Positions 9,556 to 18,591 are shown, counted from the first letter of the stretch. The stretch is 64,000 bases of DNA from Candidatus Butyricimonas faecavium (GCA_944321125.1 CALUKD010000014.1:24808-88807), one strand, 5' to 3'. Made by a program: numbers and translations. Notes: generated by a model from the sequence alone, not told the origin.

Positions 9556-10118
9556 TTGAAGTGTAAAACCAATGTAATAGAACAAATACTTAAGAAAGAA
9601 CTGAATCTATCAGACGGAATGTATAATAGGTTTATGGCGTTTGCCGGTACACGAACTTTGAAGAAGAAAGAGATGTTTGTTACACAGCATAAAGTCTGCC
9701 ATCACCTTGGCATTATCGAAAGTGGTGTACTGCGTTCATATATTGAAAGGTAGGATAAAGAATTCATTAAAGATTTCTATTTCGCCGGTACAATAGTTGT
9801 TTCGTATGGCAGTTTTCTTACCGGAGAGTCGTGTATTGGTTATATATAAGCTTTGGAATTACCCCTCTTATAACGTTTTCCCGGTCTGCCTATGATCAAT
9901 TACTAAAAGAATCAGATCAATGGTATAAGTTTGGAAAATATATTTCAGATTGTCTTTTAATTAAAAAATGTCGTAGAGGAACTTCTTTCCTTATGGAAAA
10001 TGCCTACGAAAGTATGAGCTATTGTTTAAAACTTATCCTTGTATCGAATAGTATAACCTTCTATCTTGGAATTAAATCAGAATCATTAAGTATGCTTAAA
10101 TCTTTTAACTTAGGTTGA
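9556..10118 (+). pseudogene. Decayed Crp/Fnr-family transcription regulator
   Basis: Three reading-frame pieces together match the plan of a Bacteroidetes Crp/Fnr (cNMP-binding) regulator. The first piece reads EQILKKELNLSDGMYNRF and continues to a TAG at 9751-9753. The same frame resumes directly as DKEFIKDFYFAGTIVVSYGS until a TAA at 9847-9849. The distal part then lies in another frame from about 9870 (FSRSAYDQLLKESDQWYKFG), losing similarity in the HTH region, where the expected recognition part ends as SFNLG. There is no good start codon (TTG at 9556 is the only in-frame option). Two nonsense codons plus a frameshift make it non-functional. It sits between two unrelated operons. Confidence 0.8.
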
Positions 10119-10415
10119 TGAAAATTTCCGACTTTTGAGATAATGTTGTAGAGTAATTTACCCAAACAGATAATTAACTGGAATTGTGAAAGTATATTCT
10201 GATTGTAAAATAGGGAAAAAATTACTTGAAGCATATAAAAAAATTTAAGGAATAAGGTATGTGGCTGAATTCATAAATGAAAAATAGTATACCATTCTCA
10301 CTATACAAAAGTAGCGTGAAAAATATATCATAAAAATATGCTTGACAATAGCAGTTTTACTTCTAATAATGAAATATTTGTTATTGTTCAAAATGCGGGG
10401 GCGCCCAAACGGAAT
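10119..10415. other. Intergenic stretch with no gene seen
   Basis: AT-rich DNA between the dead Crp/Fnr gene and the terminator hairpin of the converging peptidase gene. I see no convincing ORF on either strand, no tRNA-like fold and no mobile-element end; it may be further decayed flank of the regulator. Confidence 0.5.
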
Positions 10416-10459
10416 AAGTAAATCCCCTCCAAATTTATGAATTTGGAGGGGATTTACTT
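10416..10459 (-). terminator. Strong hairpin terminator, 20-bp stem
   Basis: Perfect inverted repeat: arms 10416-10435 and 10440-10459, four-base loop, core CCCCTCC/GGAGGGG. It lies 15 bases after the stop of the minus-strand DPP5-like gene. There is only a poor T-run, so this may act as a 3' end stabiliser as much as an intrinsic terminator. Confidence 0.75.
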
Positions 10460-10474
10460 TAGAATGGGAGATTT

Positions 10475-12553
10475 CTATTTTTTCAACCACTTATCCAGCC
10501 ACGCTGCAAAAGTGCGTTGCCACAATATTCCATTCTGGCAGCCAAGTACCCAATGGCATTCTTCCGGGAAGTATAAATACTGAGCCGGAATACCACGCAT
10601 ACGGGCGGCATTGAAAGCACCCATTCCCTGAGAGGCATCGATACGGAAGTCTTTTTGTCCGTGGATGACTAGGATCGGGGTATCCCATTCTCCGACAAAT
10701 TTGTGGGGAGAATTATCAAATGTGCGTTGAGCGACTTTATTGTCTTTTTCCCATGGAGCTCCGCCCATGTCCCAATTGGCAAACCACATTTCTTCAGTGT
10801 TGTAGTATTGCATTTCCATATTGAAGATTCCGCAGTGGGCAATAAATGCTTTAAAGCGTTTGTCGTGGTGTCCGGCAAGGAAATATACGGAGAAACCGCC
10901 ATAGGAGGCTCCTACGCAGCCCAAACGGTTTTCGTCGATATAAGGTTCCTGTTTCAATTCATCTATGGCAGAGAGGTAATCCTTGATGTTTTGTCCGGGA
11001 TAATCTCCGCTGATTTGTTCGTTCCATTCTTGGCCGAATCCCGGTAGGCCGCGGCGGTTCGGGGCGACGATGATGTAACCGTTAGCTGCCATCATCTGGA
11101 AATTCCAACGGTAGCTCCAGAACTGGCTTACGGTACTTTGCGGACCACCTTCGCAATACAGGATTGCCGGGTATTTTTTGTTCGGGTCAAAATGAGGAGG
11201 ATAAATGACCCATGTCAGCATTTGTTTGTTGTCTGTGGTCTTGATCCAGCGGGATTCTACCTTACCCATAGTTAATTGATCCAGAATCCCTTTGTTTACG
11301 AATGATAATTCCGTGTCTTTTCCTGTGTTCGGGTCTACTTTGTAGATTTCGGCAGGTTTACTCATGGATACTTTCGTGGCGATCAAATAATCGTTTACGG
11401 GAGTGACTGACGTGTAATTGTGTACGCCTTCCGTGAGTTTCTCGATCTTCCCATCGTTTAGGGTCAATTTGTAAATTTCATCTGTAGCGTGATAATCCGA
11501 GATGAAATAGATCGTGTTATCATCTGCCCAAGACAGACTTCCTACGTTTTGATCGAAATCTTTCGTGTATTCTTTTTTCTCTCCGGTTTTTAAGTTCATT
11601 ACAAATAGACGGATTTTATCGGCTTCGTATCCGTCACGTTCCATGCTTTCCCATGCCATGAGTTCTCCGTTGGGGGAGATCACTTGATGCTGATCGTATC
11701 CCATCATTCCTTCCGTGAGGTTGGTGGTTTTACCGGAAGCCAAATTGTACAGATAGAGATCCGTGTTTGTTGAACTCAAGTAAGCGATTCCTTCTTTTTT
11801 ACGGGCCATGTAGATTATGCCTTTTCCGTCCTTTGTCCAAACGAGTTGCTCTGTGCCACCCCAAGGACGAACGGGGGATTCCCATTTCTCGCCTTCCATG
11901 ATGTCTTTGCCTGTAGTCACCATCTGTCCGGGAATATAATCAGCCACGAAAGGGTGAGTGTAAGCTTCAACCCAATTATCCCAATGGCGATAAACTTGGT
12001 CATTGATCAGCCGGGCATTTGCTTTCGGAAGATCGGGATGTAGGTCATGGATATCTTGTTCCAACTTCACGTCTTTCAGGAAAAGAAGTTTGGACTTGTC
12101 CGGGGAAAAGATAAATCCCCCGATACCGCCTTCTACATTGGTTAATTGGGTAAGCCCGCTACCATCTGCATTCATTTCCCATAGTTGTACAGAACCGGAT
12201 TTACTGGACATAAATGCGATCTTCCCATCAGAAGTCCACGTTTCACCGAATTCATTGTAATCCGTGTTCGTTAATTGTTTTGATTTTCCGTCAGCTAGGT
12301 TCATCACGTAAATGTCACTGTACGAGCGATCTTCTTCTTTGTTGAAATAAGTCACGTCATACAAAAGTGTTTTCTGATCGGGGGATACGCTTACGCTACC
12401 GATTCTACCAAATGACCATAACACCTCGGGAGTCATCACGTCGGATGCTAGTTTCATATCCGGTGTTTTATAACTTGGTTTTACTGCCTCTTTCTTGTTG
12501 TCACACGACACCATTGCCAACAAGATTAATGCAGAACATAAATAATTTTTCAT
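10475..12553 (-). CDS. S9-family dipeptidyl peptidase, DPP5-like lipoprotein
   Basis: 692 residues, lipoprotein-like leader ending LLAMVSC (Cys17). A WD40-like/TolB-type propeller spans about residues 45-400 with repeated SPD and W-S-xD motifs; the hydrolase domain carries Ser550 in GASYGG, Asp635 in GQKDFRID and His667 in EECHW. The Ser-Asp-His spacing (85 and 32 residues) is what I recall for Porphyromonas gingivalis DPP5, whose role is releasing dipeptides with hydrophobic P1 residues in the periplasm; the specificity here is inferred. It starts 34 bases after the recA stop on the same strand, so it is probably read through from recA. It is the second S9 enzyme in the window but not close to the first in motif details. 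Confidence 0.9.
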   Translation of the reverse strand: MKNYLCSALILLAMVSCDNKKEAVKPSYKTPDMKLASDVMTPEVLWSFGRIGSVSVSPDQKTLLYDVTYFNKEEDRSYSDIYVMNLADGKSKQLTNTDYNEFGETWTSDGKIAFMSSKSGSVQLWEMNADGSGLTQLTNVEGGIGGFIFSPDKSKLLFLKDVKLEQDIHDLHPDLPKANARLINDQVYRHWDNWVEAYTHPFVADYIPGQMVTTGKDIMEGEKWESPVRPWGGTEQLVWTKDGKGIIYMARKKEGIAYLSSTNTDLYLYNLASGKTTNLTEGMMGYDQHQVISPNGELMAWESMERDGYEADKIRLFVMNLKTGEKKEYTKDFDQNVGSLSWADDNTIYFISDYHATDEIYKLTLNDGKIEKLTEGVHNYTSVTPVNDYLIATKVSMSKPAEIYKVDPNTGKDTELSFVNKGILDQLTMGKVESRWIKTTDNKQMLTWVIYPPHFDPNKKYPAILYCEGGPQSTVSQFWSYRWNFQMMAANGYIIVAPNRRGLPGFGQEWNEQISGDYPGQNIKDYLSAIDELKQEPYIDENRLGCVGASYGGFSVYFLAGHHDKRFKAFIAHCGIFNMEMQYYNTEEMWFANWDMGGAPWEKDNKVAQRTFDNSPHKFVGEWDTPILVIHGQKDFRIDASQGMGAFNAARMRGIPAQYLYFPEECHWVLGCQNGILWQRTFAAWLDKWLKK

Positions 12554-12587
12554 TGTAATTTTAGCTGTTTTTTATTACACGATTTTT

Positions 12588-13610
12588 TTATTTCGTTGCC
12601 GGTTGCACGCCGTTTTCCATGGCTTCCACAATCTTTTGGGTAAGCTCTTCTGCTAGTTCCGGGTTATCCATAACCAGTTGTTTTACGGTTTCCCGTCCTT
12701 GGCCTAATTTGCTTTCGCCGTAAGAGAACCAGCTACCGCTTTTCTTGATTACGTTGTATTCAACGCCCAAGTCAACAATTTCTCCGGAACGGGAAATTCC
12801 TTCTCCGTACATGATGTCGAATTCGGCTTTTTTGAATGGAGGTGCCACTTTGTTTTTCACGACTTTTACGCGGGTGTGGTTACCGTAAATTTCTTCTCCG
12901 TCTTTGATTTGCCCTGTACGGCGAATATCTAGGCGTACGGATGCATAAAATTTCAGAGCGTTACCACCCGTGGTCGTTTCGGGGTTACCGAACATGACAC
13001 CGATTTTATCACGTAATTGGTTGATGAATATACAGCAGGTATTTGTTTTACTGATTGTTCCTGTCAGTTTACGTAGAGCTTGTGACATCAAGCGGGCTTG
13101 TAATCCCATCACGCTATCACCCATATCTCCCTCAATTTCAGCTTTGGGCGTAAGGGCAGCCACGGAGTCGATCACGATAATATCAATAGCGGCAGAGCGA
13201 ATTAGTTGTTCTGCAATTTCGAGGGCTTGTTCACCGTTGTCCGGTTGTGATATGAATAAGTTATTCACGTCAACTCCTAGTTTTTCAGCATATGATCGAT
13301 CGAAGGCGTGCTCTGCGTCAATGATAGCGGCAATACCGCCTTGTTTTTGGGCTTCAGCAATGGCGTGGATAGCCAAGGTTGTTTTACCGGAAGATTCGGG
13401 ACCGAATATTTCAATTACACGGCCTTTCGGGTATCCTCCCACGCCTAACGCTCTGTCCAGCCCGATAGAACCGGAAGGGATGACCGCAACATCTTCCACG
13501 ACATTATCTCCAAGTTTCATAACGCTTCCCTTACCGAAGTTCTTTTCAATTTTGTCAAGGGTAAGTTGAAGTGCTTTTAACTTGTCTTGATTGGTTTCTG
13601 TGTTTGCCAT
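12588..13610 (-). CDS. recA: Recombinase RecA
   Basis: 340-residue RecA: strand exchange in homologous recombination and co-protease in the SOS response. Walker A is GPESSGKTT (about residue 70), Walker [11 protein letters not shown], loop L1 EGDMGDS, and L2 around [17 protein letters not shown]; the C-terminal domain ends with a short tail. Length is close to the usual 345-350. It lies 37 bases downstream of bcp and upstream of the DPP5-like gene on the same strand. I did not find a LexA-type operator close to it. Confidence 0.99.
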   Translation of the reverse strand: MANTETNQDKLKALQLTLDKIEKNFGKGSVMKLGDNVVEDVAVIPSGSIGLDRALGVGGYPKGRVIEIFGPESSGKTTLAIHAIAEAQKQGGIAAIIDAEHAFDRSYAEKLGVDVNNLFISQPDNGEQALEIAEQLIRSAAIDIIVIDSVAALTPKAEIEGDMGDSVMGLQARLMSQALRKLTGTISKTNTCCIFINQLRDKIGVMFGNPETTTGGNALKFYASVRLDIRRTGQIKDGEEIYGNHTRVKVVKNKVAPPFKKAEFDIMYGEGISRSGEIVDLGVEYNVIKKSGSWFSYGESKLGQGRETVKQLVMDNPELAEELTQKIVEAMENGVQPATK

Positions 13611-13647
13611 ACTTTTTTATTTTAGATTTATGATTTACGATTTTGAA

Positions 13648-14100
13648 TTACTCCAAGATTTGTTTTGCGTGATCCTTGGTGTTTACTTTGGTGATTATTC
13701 GTTCGATAATTCCGTTTGTGTCAATAATAAAAGTGGTACGAACGACTCCCATGTAGGTTCTCCCGTATAATTTTTTTTCAGCCCAGACACCGTATGCTTC
13801 CAGTATCTTTTTTTCAGTGTCGGCAATCAGATTAAATGCCAGATTGTATTTAGCGATAAATTTCAAATGTGAATTTGCCGAATCGGGGCTGACACCGACA
13901 ACTTCAAACCCTTTCTCCGTGAGGGAAGAATAACCGTCATTCAGACTGCATGCTTCAGCCGTGCATCCCGATGTGTTGTCTTTCGGGTAAAAATAGAGGA
14001 TTAATTTTTTATCTTTAAAATCATTCAGCGTGATTTTTTTCCCGTCTTGATTCATGCCCTCGAAGTAAGGGGCTTTATCTCCTTCTTTTAATGGTGTCAT
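13648..14100 (-). CDS. bcp: Thioredoxin-dependent thiol peroxidase (Bcp/PrxQ)
   Basis: 150-residue peroxiredoxin reducing hydroperoxides with electrons from thioredoxin in the cytoplasm. Motif NTSGCTAEAC gives peroxidatic Cys46 and resolving Cys51, the five-residue spacing typical of PrxQ/Bcp. No signal peptide. First gene of the bcp-recA-peptidase unit; a TAnnTTTG box lies about 90 bases upstream. Confidence 0.95.
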   Translation of the reverse strand: MTPLKEGDKAPYFEGMNQDGKKITLNDFKDKKLILYFYPKDNTSGCTAEACSLNDGYSSLTEKGFEVVGVSPDSANSHLKFIAKYNLAFNLIADTEKKILEAYGVWAEKKLYGRTYMGVVRTTFIIDTNGIIERIITKVNTKDHAKQILE

Positions 14101-14189
14101 ATTCGTTTATAATTAGTGATTTACGATAAGGAATATAAACAATTTATGATTGATATAACTTGTTTACTTCTTTTCCCGTAGTCTATGTA

Positions 14190-14197
14190 CAAAAGTA
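14190..14197 (-). promoter_or_regulatory. Likely -7 promoter box of bcp operon
   Basis: On the minus strand the bases read TACTTTTG, matching the Bacteroidetes -7 consensus TAnnTTTG, about 90 bases before the bcp start. No clear -33 TTTG at the ideal distance. Confidence 0.4.
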
Positions 14198-14238
14198 GGA
14201 ATATTTTGGTGAAATGAAATAGAGTTTTGGAATATTTG

Positions 14239-14246
14239 TACATTTG
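14239..14246 (+). promoter_or_regulatory. Likely -7 promoter box of the DUF4491 gene
   Basis: TACATTTG matches TAnnTTTG, 20 bases before the start at 14267, giving a leader of only 15-20 bases; consistent with the chosen start. Confidence 0.45.
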
Positions 14247-14266
14247 CATAAATCTAAAAATAGCGT

Positions 14267-14596
14267 ATGGAATTTGTTGAAACGTATAATTTGACTGGGT
14301 TGATTATCGGAATTTGCACGTTTTTGATAATCGGATTATTTCATCCCGTGGTGATTAAGGCGGAGTATTATTGGGGAACAGGGTGCTGGTGGATTTTTCT
14401 TGTTTTGGGAATCGCGGGAACGATAGCTGCCTTATGGGTGACGAACGTGTTATGGTCTTCTTTGCTAGGTGTGTTTGCTTTTTCTTCTTTTTGGACAATC
14501 AAGGAAATTTTTGAACAAGAGGAGAGAGTGCGTAAAGGGTGGTTTCCCGCAAACCCGAAGAAGCAGGATAAAAAGAATGTAAAATTTAAAATGTAG
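14267..14596 (+). CDS. DUF4491 family membrane protein
   Basis: 109 residues with three predicted membrane segments (about 11-30, 41-60, 63-83) separated by short loops, followed by a charged cytoplasmic tail (EEQERVRKGW-like, ending in lysines). The YYWGTGCWW loop and the WTIKEIFEQEERVRKGWFP tail are hallmarks of DUF4491, found in anaerobic bacteria and of unknown function. Divergent from bcp. The next gene, 73 bases on, is a thioesterase. Confidence 0.8.
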   Translation: MEFVETYNLTGLIIGICTFLIIGLFHPVVIKAEYYWGTGCWWIFLVLGIAGTIAALWVTNVLWSSLLGVFAFSSFWTIKEIFEQEERVRKGWFPANPKKQDKKNVKFKM

Positions 14597-14669
14597 AGTT
14601 TAGAATGAGAAAGCGTTGCTTTCTGTGGGGAAATCATAAATAGAAAATTATAAATCAAGAAATTAATAC

Positions 14670-15098
14670 ATGGATAGTTCAGTAATAATAGAACAGATGA
14701 ACCGGGAGAGCCGGGGAACGTTAATGGCAAGTTTAGGTATAGAATTTACCGGTATCGGGGAAGATTGGTTGGAGGCAAAGATGCCGATTGATGAACGTAC
14801 GATGCGCCCCGGGAATTTGTTGCATGGTGGAGCGATTATGGCATTAGTGGAGACCGTGGGAAGCGGATTGACTTATATCGGGGAGAATTTGGAAGAGAAT
14901 CACGTGTTTGGAATTGAGATTAACGCCAATCATGTTCGGAAAGCACAAGGAAAATATGTGATCGGTCGTGCGGAGTTTATTCATAAAGGCCATCGTACCC
15001 ATGTGGTAGCTGTCAACGTAACGGATGAGTTTGGTAATTTGGCTTCCGTGGGACGGATTACGAATGTGGTATTACCGAAATCACCGGATGGAAAGTGA
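14670..15098 (+). CDS. PaaI-family hotdog-fold thioesterase
   Basis: 142 residues of the PaaI/4HBT type. The motif LLHGGAIMALVETVGS (around residue 50) contains the His-Gly-Gly turn and the acidic residue on the central helix used by type II hotdog acyl-CoA thioesterases. The ending NVVLPKS is short. Likely substrate is a small acyl- or aryl-CoA; menaquinone (DHNA-CoA) or phenylacetate-type roles cannot be separated from sequence. Followed by a bidirectional hairpin terminator. Confidence 0.85.
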   Translation: MDSSVIIEQMNRESRGTLMASLGIEFTGIGEDWLEAKMPIDERTMRPGNLLHGGAIMALVETVGSGLTYIGENLEENHVFGIEINANHVRKAQGKYVIGRAEFIHKGHRTHVVAVNVTDEFGNLASVGRITNVVLPKSPDGK

Positions 15099-15100
15099 TA

Positions 15101-15133
15101 AACAAGGAAGGGATGTAGAATTCCTTCCTTGTT
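15101..15133. terminator. Bidirectional hairpin terminator
   Basis: Arms AACAAGGAAGG (15101-15111) and CCTTCCTTGTT (15123-15133), perfect 11-bp stem with an 11-base loop, between the converging thioesterase and flavodoxin genes. Confidence 0.65.
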
Positions 15134-15139
15134 ATAATA

Positions 15140-15727
15140 TTATTTCAAGCTATCAATCCATTTATCAAGTTCTTCCGGAGAGTCAATGCTAGGTTGACCT
15201 TCCTTTTTATCCCGGAATAAGAATGCGTGGCCGTTTTCAACTATTGCTCCTTTCTCTTTAGCTAATGCTGTCATATCTTTAATAACGCTTCCGGCCCAAC
15301 CTGCGTGAGTGGAAAATGGAATTACGGTCTTGCCCTTGAAATCATTTGATGACATGAAGGACAGGATAACGGGAGCCATTCGATACCACCATGTGGGAGT
15401 ACCGATAATAATGCGATCGTAATCGTTTAGCTTGATATTGAGTGGTTTTAGTTCCGGTTTAAATTGTTGTTCAACTTCTTCACGGCCTTGTTTGTCCATT
15501 TTTTCATTATCACGAGGATAAGGTGTTTTCGGTTCTAGGCAGACAATATCTGCGTGAAGTGTCTTTTGTAATTTTTCTGCGATACTTTTCGTGTTACCGT
15601 GAGAATAGGAAAAATAGACGATAAGGGTCTTTTTCGGATTTTGTGTCTGTTTTTCTGAAGCCTTGCAGTTTATTGTCATGTATGCACAAGTGAGAGAAAC
15701 AAGAATGATACTCAGTATTTTGTTCAT
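15140..15727 (-). CDS. Exported flavodoxin (Flavodoxin_4 type)
   Basis: 195 residues. A signal-peptide-like N-terminus (MNKILSIILVSLTCAYMTINC) precedes a flavodoxin fold: FMN phosphate loop YFSYSHGNTKSIAE, FMN ring loop IIGTPTWWYRMAPVI, and an AWxGS-like third loop (THAGWAGS). The leader ends in Cys, so it may be lipid-anchored. Members of this group are commonly coded beside cyclophilin-like-fold proteins under an AraC regulator, as here. Redox role with an unknown partner, outside the cytoplasm. Last gene of the unit 16847-15140. Confidence 0.88.
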   Translation of the reverse strand: MNKILSIILVSLTCAYMTINCKASEKQTQNPKKTLIVYFSYSHGNTKSIAEKLQKTLHADIVCLEPKTPYPRDNEKMDKQGREEVEQQFKPELKPLNIKLNDYDRIIIGTPTWWYRMAPVILSFMSSNDFKGKTVIPFSTHAGWAGSVIKDMTALAKEKGAIVENGHAFLFRDKKEGQPSIDSPEELDKWIDSLK

Positions 15728-15754
15728 GGTGTTTTAATTTTATGGTTTTAAATA

Positions 15755-16276
15755 TTATTTGCTTGTTTGTAGCTCAATGATTATATTTATGCTTCCGTTG
15801 CCGACTGCTGTCATCAGTCCGACCGGATTATCAACTTTTCCGATTCTTGTGTAGTTGTATGAGTTTGTAAATGTTTTGTAAAATAATACGATACAATTGG
15901 AACCGTAAAGCATCAAATCTCCCGTTTGAATTTTATCGGGACGGTAAGAGGCGGTAGGAAGATTGTCCGGCATATTGTAGTACTTTTCGTTATTATTGAG
16001 GTCATGCATTGTAATCGTCATCGGCAATTTCGCTTTAAATGCTTTTGCGGTTTCGTTATCGGCAAGTGTAATTGTAAACGTGTGATTACCTATTTTTAGG
16101 TTTATGGTATCTGATTCCAATATTTCTTCACTACTGTTATTTCCCGTTGTGTCGGTACTGTTATTTGTATTGTTGGATTGTTTTTGTACCGGGAGAGGAT
16201 TATCTTTAGAACAGGAGGCTAAACCAGTAGTGATATATAGAAAAGACATGGCTGCTATTAAATATGTTTTCTTCAT
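15755..16276 (-). CDS. Lipoprotein with cyclophilin-like fold
   Basis: 173 residues, lipoprotein signal ending TTGLASC (Cys22), then a low-complexity linker rich in Asn/Thr/Ser, then a ~115-residue domain with the cyclophilin-like (TM1367-type) pattern: TFTITLADNETAKAFKAKLP, the MTITMHDLNNNEKYY strand, GDLMLYGSNCIVLFY, and YTRIGKVDNPVGL. This fold is not a proven prolyl isomerase. It lies 27 bases ahead of the flavodoxin gene and 7 bases after the acetyltransferase, so the three are very likely co-transcribed. Confidence 0.85.
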   Translation of the reverse strand: MKKTYLIAAMSFLYITTGLASCSKDNPLPVQKQSNNTNNSTDTTGNNSSEEILESDTINLKIGNHTFTITLADNETAKAFKAKLPMTITMHDLNNNEKYYNMPDNLPTASYRPDKIQTGDLMLYGSNCIVLFYKTFTNSYNYTRIGKVDNPVGLMTAVGNGSINIIIELQTSK

Positions 16277-16283
16277 GATCGTT

Positions 16284-16847
16284 TTATTTTATATTTCTTA
16301 TCACTTTGGCTGGATTACCTGTTACAATTGTGTTATCCGGAACATTCTTGGTTACGACGGCTCCAGCACCCACGATGGAGTTTTCTCCCACGGTAACACC
16401 CGGTAGGATGATAGCACCGGCTCCGATCCATGCCCTACGTTTGATTAATATTGGTTTCGTATATACATTGTGTCTTATTTCCGGTTGTTCCGGATGATTT
16501 TCTGTTAACAGGGAGGCACGAGGACCAATAAAGACATGATCTTCTAGGGTAATTCCTCCTCTGTCTAAAAAGGTACAACCAAAATTGATGAACACTCCTT
16601 TACCGACTTTTGTGAATTTACCGAATGCCGTGTAAAATGGGGGAAACATACGGACCGATTCATCAAGTGGTTGCCCCCATATCCGACTAAGTAATTCTCT
16701 GACTTCAGCGGCAGAATGATACTTGCTGTTCAATTCGCCCACGAGGCTCATGGTTTTTTCGAATTCTTCGTATAAAAGAGGGTAATCCGGATCTGTATCC
16801 AATATTAATTCACCTGATTTCATTCTTTCCAGTATGTTTTTCTTCAT
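16284..16847 (-). CDS. Sugar O-acetyltransferase (NodL/LacA/Maa type)
   Basis: Left-handed beta-helix acetyl-CoA transferase with an N-terminal Mac-type helical domain ([17 protein letters not shown]) and hexapeptide repeats from residue ~70; the catalytic His lies in [12 protein letters not shown] and the end [16 protein letters not shown] is diagnostic. Acetylates a sugar or sugar-like hydroxyl. An upstream in-frame ATG exists at 16874, but it sits where the transcript would start (a TAATTTTG box at 16872-16879), so the start at 16847, preceded by AAGGAT, is preferred (187 residues). First gene of the operon. Confidence 0.88.
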   Translation of the reverse strand: MKKNILERMKSGELILDTDPDYPLLYEEFEKTMSLVGELNSKYHSAAEVRELLSRIWGQPLDESVRMFPPFYTAFGKFTKVGKGVFINFGCTFLDRGGITLEDHVFIGPRASLLTENHPEQPEIRHNVYTKPILIKRRAWIGAGAIILPGVTVGENSIVGAGAVVTKNVPDNTIVTGNPAKVIRNIK

Positions 16848-16871
16848 ATCCTTGTTTTTAATTGTACATGA

Positions 16872-16879
16872 CAAAATTA
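16872..16879 (-). promoter_or_regulatory. -7 promoter box of acetyltransferase-cyclophilin-flavodoxin operon
   Basis: Minus-strand TAATTTTG fits TAnnTTTG. Its position would start transcription near 16868, which rules out the ATG at 16874 and supports translation from 16847. Confidence 0.5.
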
Positions 16880-17006
16880 CATGGATTCAAGCAAGAGGTA
16901 GGTAGATGATTTCTCGAAAGAATAACCATTTTTGCGGATTTTGTAGAAAAATGCCTCTCAAATGTATATGTATTACGGATTTTATAACCCAAATTGCTGA
17001 TCTTCA

Positions 17007-17036
17007 TTTGTTATAATAAGTTTTTCCGTAATTTTG
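17007..17036 (+). promoter_or_regulatory. Promoter of the AraC-family gene
   Basis: TTTG (17007-17010), an 18-base spacer, then TAATTTTG (17029-17036): close to the Bacteroides sigma-AB consensus TTTG-N19-TAnnTTTG. Transcription would start near 17040. Confidence 0.65.
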
Positions 17037-17059
17037 TACTATAAAAAATGAGAATGGTT

Positions 17060-17959
17060 ATGGATAAGATTGTACAATTAGATAGCGTGAAAACTTATAA
17101 TGAACTATACGGATTGCAAACTAAACATCCGCTTGTAACCGTGGTGGATTTGACGAAAGCGACCCGTGTGGTCAACCATATAAAGATGAATTATGGGGTT
17201 TATGCTCTTTTTATTAAACATGGGATTAATTGCGTGTTAAAGTATGGTAGACAGTCTTATGATTATCAAGAGGGTACTATTGTGAGTTTTGCCCCAGGGC
17301 AGTTGGTCGGGGTGGATATGGAAAAGGATGAAATCCGTCAGGAGGTGAGCGGATTGATTTTTCATCCCGATTTGATTTACGGGACATCGCTCGGTGATAA
17401 AATTAGTAAATATACTTTTTTCAATTATGCGCAAAATGAGGCATTGCATCTTTCACAACAGGAGCGAAGTATACTTGTCGACTGTTTGCAAAAGATACAA
17501 ATGGAAATGGAATATCCTGTAGACAAGCATAGTAAAGAATTATTATCTGTACATATTGAATTGTTTCTAGATTATTGTCTGCGTTTTTACGATAGGCAGT
17601 TTTATACTAGAAATAGGGTGAATAGTGATATTCTTCAGAAGTTTGAACATGAATTGAATAATTATTTTCAGAGTGGTGATGCACAAAAACAAGGTCTCCC
17701 CTCTGTTCGTTTTTTTGCAGATAAAGCTTGTCTTTCCCCGAGTTATTTTGGTGATTTGATAAAGAAAGAAACGGGAAAAACGGCTCAAGAGTATATTCAA
17801 CTGAAATTAATTGATAAATCTAAACAATATTTGCTAGGTTCCAATCAAAGTATCGGGCAAATTGCAGATTCTTTGGGATTCCAATATTCCCAACATTTTA
17901 TACGGATGTTTAAGAAGCAAGTAGGTTGTACTCCTAATGAATTCCGTTCTCAAAATTAG
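17060..17959 (+). CDS. AraC-family transcription regulator
   Basis: About 299 residues. The N-terminal half is a cupin-like sensing domain (TKHPLVTVVDLTKA, the FAPGQLVG turn); the C-terminal ~100 residues are a double helix-turn-helix (FFADKACLSPSYFGDLIKKE and IGQIADSLGFQYSQHFIRMFKK, ending CTPNEFRSQ). The promoter places transcription start near 17040, so the Met at 17060 (MDKIVQL) is preferred over 17048. It is divergent from the acetyltransferase-cyclophilin-flavodoxin operon across about 200 bases and probably regulates it; the inducer is unknown. Confidence 0.9.
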   Translation: MDKIVQLDSVKTYNELYGLQTKHPLVTVVDLTKATRVVNHIKMNYGVYALFIKHGINCVLKYGRQSYDYQEGTIVSFAPGQLVGVDMEKDEIRQEVSGLIFHPDLIYGTSLGDKISKYTFFNYAQNEALHLSQQERSILVDCLQKIQMEMEYPVDKHSKELLSVHIELFLDYCLRFYDRQFYTRNRVNSDILQKFEHELNNYFQSGDAQKQGLPSVRFFADKACLSPSYFGDLIKKETGKTAQEYIQLKLIDKSKQYLLGSNQSIGQIADSLGFQYSQHFIRMFKKQVGCTPNEFRSQN

Positions 17960-18034
17960 AGTCTAAACCATCAGGAGGCAAATATGGTATAAATTCCTTT
18001 TTTTTGCTCTTTACACAGTTAACCGATCCGTTAC

Positions 18035-18418
18035 TTAGATAGAGTTTTTTAATTGTACGATTTCTTGTTTGAGTTTACCAATTTCTTCTGCAAGTGCTTT
18101 TATTTCTACGTCTTTTTGGGCTATAATGTTAAGAAGTTTATCTTCAATATTTTCGTTTGCTGTAAAAAGTGGAGATGTTTTATTTTGCTGAGATTGAAAT
18201 TTTTCTCCTTTTCCGGTAAAAATCCAAATGGGAGACAGGTCGGGGAATGCCGCAAAGAGTTTCATTAATGTGTCTTCTGTGATACCTGTTTTACTTTCTA
18301 AAGTTCCCCGAGAGATTCCGGTTAAGGAGTAAAATTCTCTTTTGCTTTTTCCTAATTCTGCAATAAATTGCAAAATTCTTTGTTTTATTGGCGAAATATT
18401 TTGTATTTTTTGTTGCAT
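18035..18418 (-). CDS. HTH repressor-like protein with C-terminal coiled coil
   Basis: 128 residues from the Met at 18418. Residues 8-60 are an XRE/phage-repressor-like helix-turn-helix (KREFYSLTGISRGTLESKTG). The rest is a linker and a coiled coil (IAQKDVEIKALAEEIGKLKQ) that could dimerise it. A longer form from 18499 would add a Cys/Leu/His-rich stretch unlike coding sequence, so it is rejected. The gene is divergent from the two unknown genes at 18592-20036. Two copies of GAAATATTTTGTAT lie at its start and just upstream and may be its own operator. No peptidase domain of the LexA/CI type is present. Confidence 0.78.
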   Translation of the reverse strand: MQQKIQNISPIKQRILQFIAELGKSKREFYSLTGISRGTLESKTGITEDTLMKLFAAFPDLSPIWIFTGKGEKFQSQQNKTSPLFTANENIEDKLLNIIAQKDVEIKALAEEIGKLKQEIVQLKNSI

Positions 18419-18438
18419 TATGCTGAAATATTTTGTAT
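18393..18438. promoter_or_regulatory. Candidate operator: direct repeats at the repressor-like gene
   Basis: GAAATATTTTGTAT occurs exactly twice, at 18393-18406 and 18425-18438, 32 bases apart (about three helical turns). One copy overlaps the first codons, the other the expected promoter of the HTH gene. Autoregulation is inferred. Confidence 0.4.
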
Positions 18439-18591
18439 GTTTGTAAAGTCTTAGCCGGTTAAAACAGTGTAAATATACAGAAAATAACGAATCCGACAAT
18501 GGTAGATTCCTTGTCGTGGGGAAGGAATGTGTTTATCATAAATGGTAAGGATAGAGCCATTTTTATCTATCTTGATTTTAAATTTTCCATT

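Noticed and set aside
10119..10415. Possible mobile element between the dead Crp/Fnr gene and the peptidase
   Set aside because: No terminal repeats, transposase or target duplication could be seen.
12970..13569. 199-codon plus-strand frame opposite recA
   Set aside because: Entirely within recA and has no independent features.
16848..16874. Longer start for the sugar acetyltransferase at 16874
   Set aside because: The TAATTTTG promoter box at 16872-16879 overlaps it; translation from 16847 fits better.
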